Positions 15,801 through 24,174 are shown, counted from the first letter of the stretch. The stretch: DNA of 47,634 nucleotides from Sedimentisphaerales bacterium (GCA_016932095.1 JAFGDN010000070.1:1-47634), one strand, 5' to 3'. Notes: generated by a model from the letters alone, not told the origin. Made by a program: numbers and translations.

Positions 15801-18098
15801 GTTATGTTCCTTGCCTGTGTTGATATTTTTAAACGTCAGGTTGGCTGAATGCCACCCTATCGGGAAAGTTTTGGCCTCAGAATTTGTAGTTACCGACACG
15901 CTGGCGGAGATGCCCGGCTCGATTGTCCCGCTGCTTGGGGATAGATTCAGCCAGTTAACGTCGCAGGTAACCATCCAGTTCAGAAGCGCCTCCCCCGTGT
16001 TAGTGAGCCAATAGTGATGATAGGTTGGCACGAACGGCCCGCCGGGATGACCGGAGAACTCCAAGTTTGCGTCGGGAATTACCTCAAGATAGTCATTGAT
16101 GCCTCTGCCGCTCAACTGTACTTCAATTTCCGGCTTATCCGCGTCGGAACTGTTTACTATCAATGCTTTTTCATAATCTTCGGCCTCCGCCGGGGTGAAA
16201 TTAACATCGAAAGTAATGCTGCCCAGCGGCGGTATCATAACCGGAAATTCGGGGACATTCTCCAAGCGGAAACCGTCCAAAGATAGCTTTACGTATTGGG
16301 CAGGCGGAAGTTCCTGCTCACCCGGGTATTTCGGCGGGGCCCAGTTTTCGGGAACAACCTCAAGAGTACCGCCTTCACAAGGGTGCTCGTTGTACCATTG
16401 CTGCTCGTCACTTATGGTTTGTGAAGTAGTTACGGGTTTGGTAACAAGTACGTTGTCAAAATAGTGGGTTGTCAGTGAGGTAGAGCCGCTATATCCGAGC
16501 AATCCAATTCTTCCCTCAGCTATAATACTGCCGTCAGTTCCTGACCATGCCAAATTGCCGTTGAAATAGACATCAATTGACGAGCCGTCAATGTTGAACA
16601 TTACGACGTTAGAAACCTCGCCGGCATTCAGATGCGCCGAGTAAACCCACCCGTTCGTAAGAAAGGCGAATGAGCCGGAAATCCATTTGCCTACCCAGTA
16701 ATGCTGGTTGCCACTTATACCAACCCCATATCCGGAGCCGAGTCTCCCCGGATAACTGAAGTCGTCACTGGCGCGCACGACTAAGCCTGCCATACTGCCC
16801 AAGTAACCGGTCCGTCGCATAGTAACCTGCGCCGAACAATCCTGCCATAACTGCCCCGAATACAGTGACTGTAGAACCACTTCGGCGGCGCCCACCATTG
16901 CGCGATATTCGCCGGAAACCACATCCCAATAGCTTGGCACCAGTGGCTGCCAGTCCTGGGCTAACCCATCATTGAAATCTTCGAAGTATCCACCGCCAAG
17001 GGAAATATCGGTAACCACAAGACTATAGGGGTTGGTATTGGTCAGGGTAATCTGCTCTGTTCGTGACAGTCCTATGATAACATCACCGAAAGGCATATTC
17101 AGGTCGTCAACGGGCGGAATTGAATCGGTAACCTCAATCTCGCCTGGGATACACCTATTCAGGAATGTAAGAACAGGATAACCTTCTTCAACCGGCATCT
17201 GCCAGTAATCGCAGTTGCCGTTGGCCGATTCACCGAGAAAATCCCAGCCGATGAAACTTTCCTGCTGCTTCATTTGCTCATCGGTCAATGGCTCACCATA
17301 TCCGTTATCCGGTCCGCTGGTGACAAGAAAATAGCAACCGATGATACTTCCACCATTGTATCCCGCCAGTCCGCCGACATAAGAAGAGCCGCTGACACTG
17401 CCCGTCGAATAACAATTGGTAATACAAGACCTGTTGTTTCCCAGCAGACCGCCGACACAACAAGAGCCGCTGACACTGCCCGTCGAATAACAATTAATGA
17501 TGCTGCCAGCGTTGTTGCCCCCCGCCAGACCGCCGACACAAGAAGAGCCGCTGACACTGCCCGTCGAATAACAACTACTGATGCTGCCGGCATTGTTGTT
17601 CCCCGCCAGACCACCAACATAAAAAGAGCCGTTGACACTGCCCGTCGAATAACAACCTATGATAATGCCGTCATTATCCCCCGCCAGACCGCCGACATAA
17701 GTGCGGCCGGTAATATTGATATCCTCTTCGCCGAGGTTTTTGATCGAGCCGATGGAACCAACTCGAGCGAATAAGCCGATGAGATCTTTACTTTCGCCTT
17801 TGATTGTAAAATTAGTGATTTTGAAATTGTTTCCGTCAAATGTTCCGGTAAATTCCGCTGCACCAATGATAGCATCCGTGAAAACCTGTCCGTCCATATC
17901 AATGTCTGCCGTCAGGATAAAGCACTTGTCATAATCCGCAGCAGTTGCGGCCAATTCCAGCAAATCCGCTTTTGAGTCAATTTTGTAAGGGTCGTCGGCA
18001 GTGCCTGAACCGCCGGAGTAAGCAACAACATTTGAAACAAAGCAAAGGGCTTGGCCAGCCAAAAACAGGATTATTGTGGTTAAAATCGACTTTTTCAT
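12810..18098 (-). CDS. Large secreted multidomain subtilisin-like serine protease
   Basis: 1762 aa with a signal peptide (1-26). Order of parts: five 24-residue GLUG repeats (about 130-260, VGGLAG...CYSTGSVSG); an ASH/choice-of-anchor-type domain (about 300-650) interrupted by a concanavalin-like insert (FEDFNDGLAQDW ... HYFDNVLV); two BACON-like domains (about 670-830); an I9-like propeptide (about 870-955); and a peptidase S8 domain. The catalytic triad is visible: Asp in VAVIDTGVEYTHPD (near 989), His in NGHGTHCSG (near 1051) and Ser in YGTSMACPHVSGA (near 1214), with SNSWGG and AAAGND between. The C-terminus carries two dockerin/EF-hand-like motifs (DLNADLQVDQRDFSLF; CDFNKDFCVDIDDL). AAAGGA precedes the ATG. 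It probably digests extracellular protein; the terminal motifs suggest surface attachment or complex assembly. Confidence 0.92.
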   Translation of the reverse strand: MKKSILTTIILFLAGQALCFVSNVVAYSGGSGTADDPYKIDSKADLLELAATAADYDKCFILTADIDMDGQVFTDAIIGAAEFTGTFDGNNFKITNFTIKGESKDLIGLFARVGSIGSIKNLGEEDINITGRTYVGGLAGDNDGIIIGCYSTGSVNGSFYVGGLAGNNNAGSISSCYSTGSVSGSSCVGGLAGGNNAGSIINCYSTGSVSGSCCVGGLLGNNRSCITNCYSTGSVSGSSYVGGLAGYNGGSIIGCYFLVTSGPDNGYGEPLTDEQMKQQESFIGWDFLGESANGNCDYWQMPVEEGYPVLTFLNRCIPGEIEVTDSIPPVDDLNMPFGDVIIGLSRTEQITLTNTNPYSLVVTDISLGGGYFEDFNDGLAQDWQPLVPSYWDVVSGEYRAMVGAAEVVLQSLYSGQLWQDCSAQVTMRRTGYLGSMAGLVVRASDDFSYPGRLGSGYGVGISGNQHYWVGKWISGSFAFLTNGWVYSAHLNAGEVSNVVMFNIDGSSIDVYFNGNLAWSGTDGSIIAEGRIGLLGYSGSTSLTTHYFDNVLVTKPVTTSQTISDEQQWYNEHPCEGGTLEVVPENWAPPKYPGEQELPPAQYVKLSLDGFRLENVPEFPVMIPPLGSITFDVNFTPAEAEDYEKALIVNSSDADKPEIEVQLSGRGINDYLEVIPDANLEFSGHPGGPFVPTYHHYWLTNTGEALLNWMVTCDVNWLNLSPSSGTIEPGISASVSVTTNSEAKTFPIGWHSANLTFKNINTGKEHNRVVLLYVYTEPKIWLWPESFSVTVPCGQIRSEIMTIGNGGGLDLDFSASSRQTSFTPPSEESDVNQVAETDYSADLMTEDFSIAAGASFAPGRLLVRFVSEGENEIFEQVVSRHERVISDLGLGKVKKSFSLVKGLCLVELPSDKKVDDAVAALKASGKVIYAEPDYEVHALDGGQKIPNDPSFSLQWNMHNTGQSGGKIDADIDAPEGWDAANQENTVVVAVIDTGVEYTHPDLAAQMWTNQAEKNGTQGVDDDGNGYIDDIYGYDFCTNGKTRDSDPKDDNGHGTHCSGIIGATADNGVGVAGVASKVKIMAVKFLNSSGSGYDSDAIDSIEYAALMKVDVMSNSWGGTSYSAALRDSIEAANSAGILFVAAAGNDAVDNDIEPHYPASYPCQNIISVLATNYLDNRSSYSCWGPVSVDLGAPGGDTSLKIYSCYLGAGYYYVYGTSMACPHVSGACAVILSMSPSLLHTQVKDILLSTVDPLAVLNGRCVSGGRLNLYNAVTKAREQSTAAWIGFIPQSGTVPVASTYDVSVIFNGQCEPGTYEGYIKVTSNDPFVPESYIPVTMVVERVDYFTELFYPCLPIDPGDPNCNDVAYYTILFSPDSSVSYYNACVDEANGFRIDPAGGTVVTLGDDDYIEVILDGATLKHYGREYDRFFIGSNGYITFENGDIARAESLEGHFALPRISALFDDLDPSAGGTVSVMQLEDRVVVTFEDVPEFGLLNANNFQIEMLYSGKIVLTLLDIAAKDGLVGLSDGQGQPAFFIESDFTTYGPYDLEADLNADLQVDQRDFSLFAEYWKLQYDGNSFETVADKFSAISYCNNDGTIDFSSDWVESGEADGPTSGLFQVVTSPHCCLRIGGKSNTTYPTTSLTRQADLTGAIRATLSYDYAVGIPSHTGLVTVEVSADGNNWTSVGAYSASSGSGHADLDISDFISPTTMIRLQTGGKVRMYLYIDNLEVQYELEPWFYQCDFNKDFCVDIDDLMTFCGYWLR

Positions 18099-18353
18099 AG
18101 GAATGTCCTTTCCGAATTAAAATGAATTATGACTCTAAAAAGCGTTCTCTCTGTTCCGCCGTGTAAGTCCGAAAGGAGAAAATCGAATTTAAGATTACCT
18201 GCCCGCCGCCGTCCTTTCATAATATGAAGTCCACGAATACCCCCCGGCGTTACGGGAATTCTGCTTATTTTTCGCAAAATTTTGAAAAAAAATGTAAAAT
18301 AGGGTGTAACGGATACCTCAAAAGTGGGACTATATACGTAGAAACCTTAAAAA

Positions 18354-19202
18354 ATGAGCAGCGTAACGCTACAAATCAGTCCCGGGCTGGTTCACGAGGC
18401 GCAGCTCGGCAACAAGTACAGCATTAACCGGCTCACCGAGCTGGTGAGGGAGCGTCTGTTCGCATACATTTACCGCCTGACGCTCGACGAGGCGCTGACG
18501 CAGGACCTTTTACAGGAGACAATACTTTATATGCTTCAATCGATTAATCAGCTCGAACACACAGACCATTTCTGGCCCTGGCTTTACCGGACGGCCTTAG
18601 GGAAAATCCAGCATCATTACCGCGACCTGAAACGCAAGAAAAATATGGAGCTAAACGAGGCCGAGCGCACGCGGATACATATGCGGGTTACCGCCGAATT
18701 CAACGACGGCCTAAGCGAGCTATTGCGAAAGGAGCTTTCCGACGCAGTGTTCAAGGCGATGAAACGGCTGAATCTCAAGTATCGAAACGTCCTCATCCTT
18801 CGATGCTTCGAGAACCTCGAATATTCCCAAATCGCGTCAATGCTGAACTGCTCGGAATTGCGCTCGCGTGTGCTTTTTTTCCGCGCCAAAAACTCGCTTA
18901 GAAGGCAATTGGCCGTGCAGGGTTTCGGTCAATGCTATTTCCTTATTGCGCTGGCGCTATTCGGATTTGTTACCACCTCTGCAAAGGCCGCCTCTTCCAC
19001 TATAACTGCCGCTTCCCTCGACGTGGGCTTCGCCGCCGCCTTTATCGCCGCCCTATCCAGCAAAGCCGGCATAGCCGCCACGGCGGGACTGGCCACTTTG
19101 GCATTTGCCGTGCCTCTGCAGATATTTCTTTCTGTTATTGCCTTAAGCTGTCTGGCCGGCATACTTATCTTCCTTGTTTGCCTGCTGGGCATCTACGGGT
19201 AA
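18354..19202 (+). CDS. ECF-like sigma factor with a C-terminal membrane domain
   Basis: 282 aa. Residues about 25-100 resemble sigma region 2 (LTQDLLQETILYMLQSINQL, HFWPWLYRTALGKIQHHYRD). Residues about 135-185 match region 4 with its helix-turn-helix (LKYRNVLILRCFENLEYSQIASMLNCS). The last 90 residues are strongly hydrophobic with several possible transmembrane helices and an Ala-rich loop. Fusion of an ECF sigma core to membrane segments suggests that it is held at the membrane and regulated without a separate anti-sigma factor; that is inference. It is divergent from the secreted protease gene, a possible target. No clear ribosome-binding site precedes the ATG, so the start is only probable. 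Confidence 0.85.
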   Translation: MSSVTLQISPGLVHEAQLGNKYSINRLTELVRERLFAYIYRLTLDEALTQDLLQETILYMLQSINQLEHTDHFWPWLYRTALGKIQHHYRDLKRKKNMELNEAERTRIHMRVTAEFNDGLSELLRKELSDAVFKAMKRLNLKYRNVLILRCFENLEYSQIASMLNCSELRSRVLFFRAKNSLRRQLAVQGFGQCYFLIALALFGFVTTSAKAASSTITAASLDVGFAAAFIAALSSKAGIAATAGLATLAFAVPLQIFLSVIALSCLAGILIFLVCLLGIYG

Positions 19203-19294
19203 GCGAACCTGCCAAAAATCACTTGAAGCGCGCGGCTTTTTCGGATAAACAAATCATTTGCGCAAATAATATAAATACCGAAAGGAACGAACCT

Positions 19295-20500
19295 ATGGCA
19301 GGCGCGACAAAAAAGGCGAAAGGGCATCACAACCGGTCTTCTATGGCAACGAGAGCGGTTCACGCGGGAGAACCCCGAAAGAAATACGCCGATTCCCTGA
19401 CTACGCCTATCGTCCAGACCTCGACTTTTACCTTCAAAAACAGCAAGGCCATCGAGGACTACACCCAAAAAGGCAAGGAACATTACGAATACGGCCGATA
19501 CGGCAACCCGACGGCGAAAATCGCCGAGCAGCGATTAGCCGACCTCGAAGGCGCCGAGGACTGCGTGGTGTTTTCCTCCGGTATGAGCGCGATTACCACT
19601 ACCATTTTGTCGCTGGTCCATTCAGGCGACCATATCGTCGTTACCGACGACAGCTACAAAAAGACGCTGGAGTTTTGCCGGTCATACCTCAAGCAGTTCG
19701 CCATCGACTGCACAATCGTTCCCTTCGGCGATTACAATGTCATCGACAGGGCCATCAGGAAAAACACCCGCTTTATTTTCTCCGAATCGCCGACCAATCC
19801 GTATCTGAATATCTTCGACCTGGTTAAAATCAGGAAAATCGCCGACAAGCACAAAATCCTTACGCTCATCGACTCGACCTTCGCGACGCCATACAATCAA
19901 AGACCGATTGAGTTCGGTATGGACCTGGTCCTGCAAAGCTGCACCAAGTATTTGTCGGGTCATAACGACATACTGGCCGGCGCGGTCCTGGGCAGGGAGG
20001 AGCTTGTCGAAAAGATACGCGATTTACACAAATCAATGGGGGGCACGATTGACCCGCACTGCTGCTACCTTCTTTTACGGGGTCTAAAGACATTCCCCCT
20101 TCGTGTTCGCCAGCAAAATGAGTCGGCTTTGAGAATCGCCGAATGGCTTGGGGCGCATCCGGCCATCAGGCGGGTCTATTATCCCTTCCTGCCGAGCCAT
20201 CGGCATTACGAAGTTGCAATCGAGCAGATGGAAGGGGGCGGGGGAGTGGTTTCATTCGATATCAAGGGCAGTTTGGCTGACGCAAAACGGCTTCTCGACC
20301 GGCTTAAACTTATTCATATAGGCCCTTCGTTTGGCGGGGTCGAATCGCTGATAACCCATCCGGCCTTAGTCAGCTATTATGACCATACCCGGAAAGACCG
20401 TTACGCCCTGGGCATAACCGACACGCTTTTCCGACTGGCCGTGGGCATTGAGGATACCGATGATTTAATCGCCGACCTCAACCTGGCGCTGAAACATTGA
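19295..20500 (+). CDS. Cys/Met-metabolism PLP-dependent enzyme (cystathionine gamma-synthase/lyase type)
   Basis: 401 aa. The start at 19295 has AAAGGAA 7-8 bases upstream; the frame is open farther upstream but there overlaps the sigma gene. The family motif YGRYGNPT lies at 66-73, an SGMSA turn at 95-99, the cofactor-binding Asp near 193 (LIDSTFATPYNQRP) and the PLP lysine in SCTKYLSGHND (K218). The fold-type I enzymes of this family exchange or eliminate the gamma substituent of homoserine esters or cystathionine. Whether this one is cystathionine gamma-synthase, a beta/gamma-lyase or an O-acetylhomoserine sulfhydrylase cannot be settled from sequence alone. It stands 92 bp behind the sigma factor gene. 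Confidence 0.92.
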   Translation: MAGATKKAKGHHNRSSMATRAVHAGEPRKKYADSLTTPIVQTSTFTFKNSKAIEDYTQKGKEHYEYGRYGNPTAKIAEQRLADLEGAEDCVVFSSGMSAITTTILSLVHSGDHIVVTDDSYKKTLEFCRSYLKQFAIDCTIVPFGDYNVIDRAIRKNTRFIFSESPTNPYLNIFDLVKIRKIADKHKILTLIDSTFATPYNQRPIEFGMDLVLQSCTKYLSGHNDILAGAVLGREELVEKIRDLHKSMGGTIDPHCCYLLLRGLKTFPLRVRQQNESALRIAEWLGAHPAIRRVYYPFLPSHRHYEVAIEQMEGGGGVVSFDIKGSLADAKRLLDRLKLIHIGPSFGGVESLITHPALVSYYDHTRKDRYALGITDTLFRLAVGIEDTDDLIADLNLALKH

Positions 20501-20613
20501 TTTTCTCGACAAGTTTTTATAATTTTACTTGAAATAAAATAACCACAAAGGTTAAATAATGGCGGCGGAGAGAAAACCGCCAGTAAAAAGTGAATCACTG
20601 AGATTTCAGACGT

Positions 20614-20734
20614 TCCACTCCAAACCGCAAGAATGGTTCAGGAAACGTTTGGAAGGCTCGGTGCTCTTTGTTTGTTTGCAAAGGGCACCGATTGCTTTCA
20701 CGTTCTTGAAAAGCTCTTGCGGGCTTGGAGTGGG
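20614..20734 (+). ncRNA. Long near-continuous hairpin, candidate noncoding RNA
   Basis: Pairing runs almost unbroken from the base to the loop: CCACTCCAA/TTGGAGTGG (20615-20623 with 20725-20733), CCGCAAGA/TCTTGCGG (20625-20632, 20715-20722), an imperfect TTCAGGAAACGT/ACGTTCTTGAA (20637-20648, 20700-20710), GAAGGC/GCTTTC (20652-20657, 20694-20699) and CGGTGCTCTTTG/CAAAGGGCACCG (20659-20670, 20679-20690) around an 8-base loop. The 119 bases therefore form about 46 base pairs. The strand is not known, because the inverted repeat folds in both. A frame crossing it (20559-20861) lacks a credible start and is probably not translated. It could be an RNA, a MITE-like element or a terminator stem. Confidence 0.5.
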
Positions 20735-20778
20735 CGTGATTGCGGCGGTGTCCTTTTTAATTGGCACGCCGAAAAAGA

Positions 20779-20813
20779 TTGATATTCTCAATAGTTTAGG
20801 TGTAATATACACC
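20779..20813 (+). promoter_or_regulatory. Promoter with a palindrome over its -10 box
   Basis: TTGATA (20779-20784) and TAATAT (20803-20808) are 18 bp apart. The -10 box lies inside a perfect inverted repeat GGTGTA-ATA-TACACC (20799-20813), a plausible operator. The start codon of the next gene is 45 bases farther on. Confidence 0.5.
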
Positions 20814-20857
20814 CGTAATCCGCCTCGGCGGATAAATTTGAAAAAAGGAGAATCGCC

Positions 20858-21742
20858 ATGAATATTCGAAAATGTATATTCACAATCTTACTCGTGTCCT
20901 TTACATACCAATACAGTATTTTTGCACATGCGAAAGATTCCAATGAATCCGATATGTATATGGCCATTCTATCAGGGAAATCTGGAGGTTCAACGCCAGA
21001 AAGCGATAAGCTGGGCGAACCCAACGACTTTATCACCGAACTGATTCCTCAAAGCGAAGAATACTTTGTGGGTAAGCCAATGAAATTCGATCTTGTCCTG
21101 AAAAACGTCAGAGATTCAGTAAAGAAATATGACTACGGCGTCATCTTCTACCGTCCGCTTATAGTTAAAGCCGCTGATAATAACGAACCTTATTATAAAT
21201 TAAGCCCCGGTCAGATGGTGGATTCGTGGCGTTCCATCGGTCCCAATGAGGTTGTTCCTTTGTTTGAAAACCTCAATATCGCCAATGAGTTTGTGATAAT
21301 AAAACCCGGCAAATACAAGGTTCAATTTCGCGGCGGAAGAAATCTTCCCGAATCAAACGTTATCGAGATTGAGGTCAAGCCGGGAACGCCGAATCAACGC
21401 GACTATTTAATTTATTTGCTTGTCGATGTTATTCCTGATGCAAACTGGCACGCAGAAATCCGACCGATGTTTCGTAGTGCTCCCGCCGGTCGAAAAGAAG
21501 AGGCGATTTCGATTGCTCTCAGACATCCCCATCCCGATCGATATGCAGGCGTTTTCGTAACCCTGTGGCAAACAAGGATGCCGGCTGAAGTAATTGAAAA
21601 CGCGGATGACAGGGAGATAAGCGAATATTTAGGAAAGAATCCTTCAGGTTATTTCTATTTAGAGATACCCCCTGAGGCATTGGATTACTGGCCTAAAATA
21701 AAAGAAGATATTGCAAAGGCACTTAAGCTTGACAGCCATTAG
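20858..21742 (+). CDS. Exported protein of unknown function
   Basis: 294 aa, with AAGGAG about 8 bases upstream of the ATG. A signal peptide is visible (1-24, ending IFAHA). Residues about 60-175 look like a beta-sandwich (YFVGKPMKFDLVLKNV ... GKYKVQFRGGRNLPESNVIEIEVKPG), as in predicted carbohydrate- or peptide-binding Ig-like domains. The last 100 residues are more helical. No catalytic motif is recognised. It is the first of three exported-protein genes in a row (gaps 22 and 46 bp), which suggests an operon. Confidence 0.75.
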   Translation: MNIRKCIFTILLVSFTYQYSIFAHAKDSNESDMYMAILSGKSGGSTPESDKLGEPNDFITELIPQSEEYFVGKPMKFDLVLKNVRDSVKKYDYGVIFYRPLIVKAADNNEPYYKLSPGQMVDSWRSIGPNEVVPLFENLNIANEFVIIKPGKYKVQFRGGRNLPESNVIEIEVKPGTPNQRDYLIYLLVDVIPDANWHAEIRPMFRSAPAGRKEEAISIALRHPHPDRYAGVFVTLWQTRMPAEVIENADDREISEYLGKNPSGYFYLEIPPEALDYWPKIKEDIAKALKLDSH

Positions 21743-21764
21743 ATTTGGGGAAAGGAGAAGAATT

Positions 21765-22724
21765 ATGCGAAAGGGAAAAATAATTTTGCTGGTCATTGTG
21801 GTTATGGGGATTCTGCCTCGATTAGCATCGGGGTCCGCCGATTTTGACGAGAATCTCATTGTGGATTTGAATGACTTTTCGATGTTTGTAGATTACTGGC
21901 TTTACGATTATGATGATAACCAGCAGTGCGAATTATGGGATTTGGATGACAACGACCAAATTGACCTTTACGACCTTGATATAATGGCTGAGTATTGGCT
22001 GGCTGATTACGATTTTGAAAGTTTTTCGGATTTTGCGGAGTATTGGCGAAAAACGGTGGATTACAGGTTTATGGACACACGCTTTGACCTTGCTGCAAGC
22101 GGCCTCGTTGATTTCGGGGACTTTTCAGCACTTGCCGCAGAATGGCTGGTACCTATAAGTTGTTGTGACGATAACAGTTTTCCCGACCCTACTGATAGTG
22201 ATAATTGGGAGGACATAACCTTTACCGGCATTGTCGAGGGCTGCGCAGCAGATACTTGCTGGATTTGGGGGGATGATTACAGCGACCCGTGCTGGGATGG
22301 TTGTGCTAACGTGATACTTAAGGCGTGCGAGGAAACCCCGGATTTAGGTTATACTTGCGCTTATAATTATTGGTTTAACATCGGCGAGCGTGTCGGCTTA
22401 TGCGTTTATCTTTGCGGGAGAAATAATTTTCAGGTTTTGAAAAACACCGGCAGATGTCGTTTCATTTATACGAGGCATCGGACACGTGATATGCCGCCAC
22501 AAGACCCGGAATGTGACCCGTGGGACTGTGACGAAGATTGTGACCAGGGAACCCTTGGTTACTATAACTGGCAGGTTGTTGTTTACTGTCCCAGTTGTTC
22601 CCCTGAGTATAGAAAGGTCGGTATTTGCCGGCAGTCGTTGACAAAGCCAAGTTACAACTGGGGATGGCAATCAAGTGAAGGTGAGCCCGGCCCCTGTAAA
22701 TATCATTGGTGGCCGTACCCATAA
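21765..22724 (+). CDS. Exported Cys-rich protein with N-terminal tandem dockerin-like motifs
   Basis: 319 aa. ATG 21765 follows GGAGA at about 6-7 bases; an upstream in-frame ATG at 21711 lies inside the preceding gene. After a signal peptide (1-23) come two EF-hand/dockerin-like units (DFDENLIVDLNDFSMF; DLDDNDQIDLYDLDIM) and a degenerate third (DLAASGLVDFGDFSAL). In other proteins here such motifs are C-terminal, so the N-terminal position is unusual. The rest is Cys-rich (ISCCDDNSF, CDPWDCDEDCD) and rich in aromatics, probably disulfide-bonded. Function unknown; paired motifs suggest calcium binding. Confidence 0.78.
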   Translation: MRKGKIILLVIVVMGILPRLASGSADFDENLIVDLNDFSMFVDYWLYDYDDNQQCELWDLDDNDQIDLYDLDIMAEYWLADYDFESFSDFAEYWRKTVDYRFMDTRFDLAASGLVDFGDFSALAAEWLVPISCCDDNSFPDPTDSDNWEDITFTGIVEGCAADTCWIWGDDYSDPCWDGCANVILKACEETPDLGYTCAYNYWFNIGERVGLCVYLCGRNNFQVLKNTGRCRFIYTRHRTRDMPPQDPECDPWDCDEDCDQGTLGYYNWQVVVYCPSCSPEYRKVGICRQSLTKPSYNWGWQSSEGEPGPCKYHWWPYP

Positions 22725-22770
22725 ATGGAACAAAAATTTTCGCCTATGGCGGGAAAGGAAGGATTAAATC

Positions 22771-24174
22771 ATGTGTAAAAGAAAAATGAAAACAGCGGCT
22801 TTTACATTTATCTTAAGCAATTTCTTACTGGGGACAGCAGAATTATTGGCGAGGCCTTGTTCTGATGCCCCGCCGAAAGTGCCGGCAGAGGAAAAGTGTT
22901 GTATTAATTTTACAGGCGAGGCATCGGGAGGAACCTTGATATTCTACAGATATCGCGGTAGTAATGCAAAATGTGCGGCTGTTGAAACGACGGCAGGTGA
23001 GCCGGCGGAAAAGGTAGTAAGCCGACTGGCAGACGTTATTGAAGAGAATAATCCATTCGGCTGGATAATTGTTCGCGGCGGCAGCCGGGGAACCGGGGCA
23101 AGAGTCGTTATCTCATCAGGAGGTGAATTGAAAGGATTAGTAGGCGATTGCCATCAGTATATAGTTGCTGGAACGGAAATTGGCTTGGGTATTCCTCAGC
23201 CGCCAAGTTCATTAACCAGCAATTACGACCCAGAGGTCAACAATATTACTTTAAGGTGGGTTAATCCTTCGCCAAACGCTTACGATTATATTAGAATTAA
23301 TCTTCACAAAGGAGCCGGAGCCGTAGTTCCTACGGTCCCAGGAAATTCAGAAAGTTGTGTCCTCGACTTGAAAAAATATACGGAGAGTGTGAAAGCTGGC
23401 GCTGATTTTTACTCAAGATTAACGCCTCCGAATTCGAAAATAATATATAAAGATAAGCCGGGCGATATTAAGATATGGGTATTTGGGGTCCGTAACGATA
23501 TCCCGTCTAACGCTGCGACTATTCTTGTTAATAAAAACGTCCAGGAAGAACTCTTTGGCATTCCATTTACCGGCGGAATAGCCCCAAACTGGCAACGTTG
23601 GTCTCTTGATACCAACGATGGCATAATTCGGCTGGAGGAGGGCAAAAGAGAAGGGGGTACAAACATCCCTCCTAACAAGTATAAACCGGCAAGCACATTT
23701 GATAAAAATTCGTTTTATCAGGTTATAAATACCGGGGCAAAAGGATGCACGGGAGGCGTTTACAGGAAATTCATCGGTCTTACGCAGGGGCACACTTACA
23801 GGATAAAAACACGAGTCGCAACATTAAGCGAACCGAATGAAAAGGGATGGTCTGTTTCTGTACATGCAGCAGCGAATGGCCCTGATGGCCGAGACCTCAG
23901 CCCCAGACAAATGGCCAGCCTCGATGCTTTACCCATCGGAAGTAAAGATTTTGCAGAAGGCAGAATGGCTCTTTACGATTCATCGCTTAATACTAAAGGA
24001 GAGTTTTCGGAAATATCGACTGGCAAAACGGTTCGTGGGCAAGAGATTAAGGATATTACTTTGCCAATGGGGGTTGACTCGATTACGGTGTGGGTGAAAT
24101 GCTCGAGTTCGGAGTCGCTATCTGCTGCCATTGACTGGATATCGCTCGAAGATTTATCAGTGCAAAAACTGTAA
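22771..24174 (+). CDS. Exported protein with fibronectin-like and jelly-roll-like parts
   Basis: 467 aa. The start ATG follows GGAAGG at 9 bases. A signal peptide ends near residue 28. Residues about 145-250 have a fibronectin-III-like strand pattern (PQPPSSLTSNYDPEVNNITLRWVNPSP). Residues about 290-465 look like a carbohydrate-binding-module-type jelly roll (FYQVINTGAKGCTGGVYRKF, YRIKTRVATL, SITVWVKCSSSESL). No enzyme motif was recognised. It lies 46 bp behind the dockerin-motif protein, so the three exported proteins probably form one transcription unit. Function unknown. Confidence 0.75.
   Translation: MCKRKMKTAAFTFILSNFLLGTAELLARPCSDAPPKVPAEEKCCINFTGEASGGTLIFYRYRGSNAKCAAVETTAGEPAEKVVSRLADVIEENNPFGWIIVRGGSRGTGARVVISSGGELKGLVGDCHQYIVAGTEIGLGIPQPPSSLTSNYDPEVNNITLRWVNPSPNAYDYIRINLHKGAGAVVPTVPGNSESCVLDLKKYTESVKAGADFYSRLTPPNSKIIYKDKPGDIKIWVFGVRNDIPSNAATILVNKNVQEELFGIPFTGGIAPNWQRWSLDTNDGIIRLEEGKREGGTNIPPNKYKPASTFDKNSFYQVINTGAKGCTGGVYRKFIGLTQGHTYRIKTRVATLSEPNEKGWSVSVHAAANGPDGRDLSPRQMASLDALPIGSKDFAEGRMALYDSSLNTKGEFSEISTGKTVRGQEIKDITLPMGVDSITVWVKCSSSESLSAAIDWISLEDLSVQKL

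Noticed and set aside
18932-19294. 121-codon N-terminal extension of the PLP enzyme
   Set aside because: It overlaps the sigma-factor gene in another frame; AAAGGAA lies before the chosen ATG.
20614-20734. 6S or SRP RNA
   Set aside because: No large central bubble and no GGAA/GNAR SRP apex; the identity could not be supported, so only a hairpin is reported.
20559-20861. 100-codon frame over the long hairpin
   Set aside because: The hairpin explains the conservation; the frame overlaps the promoter and start of the next gene and shows no protein-like features.
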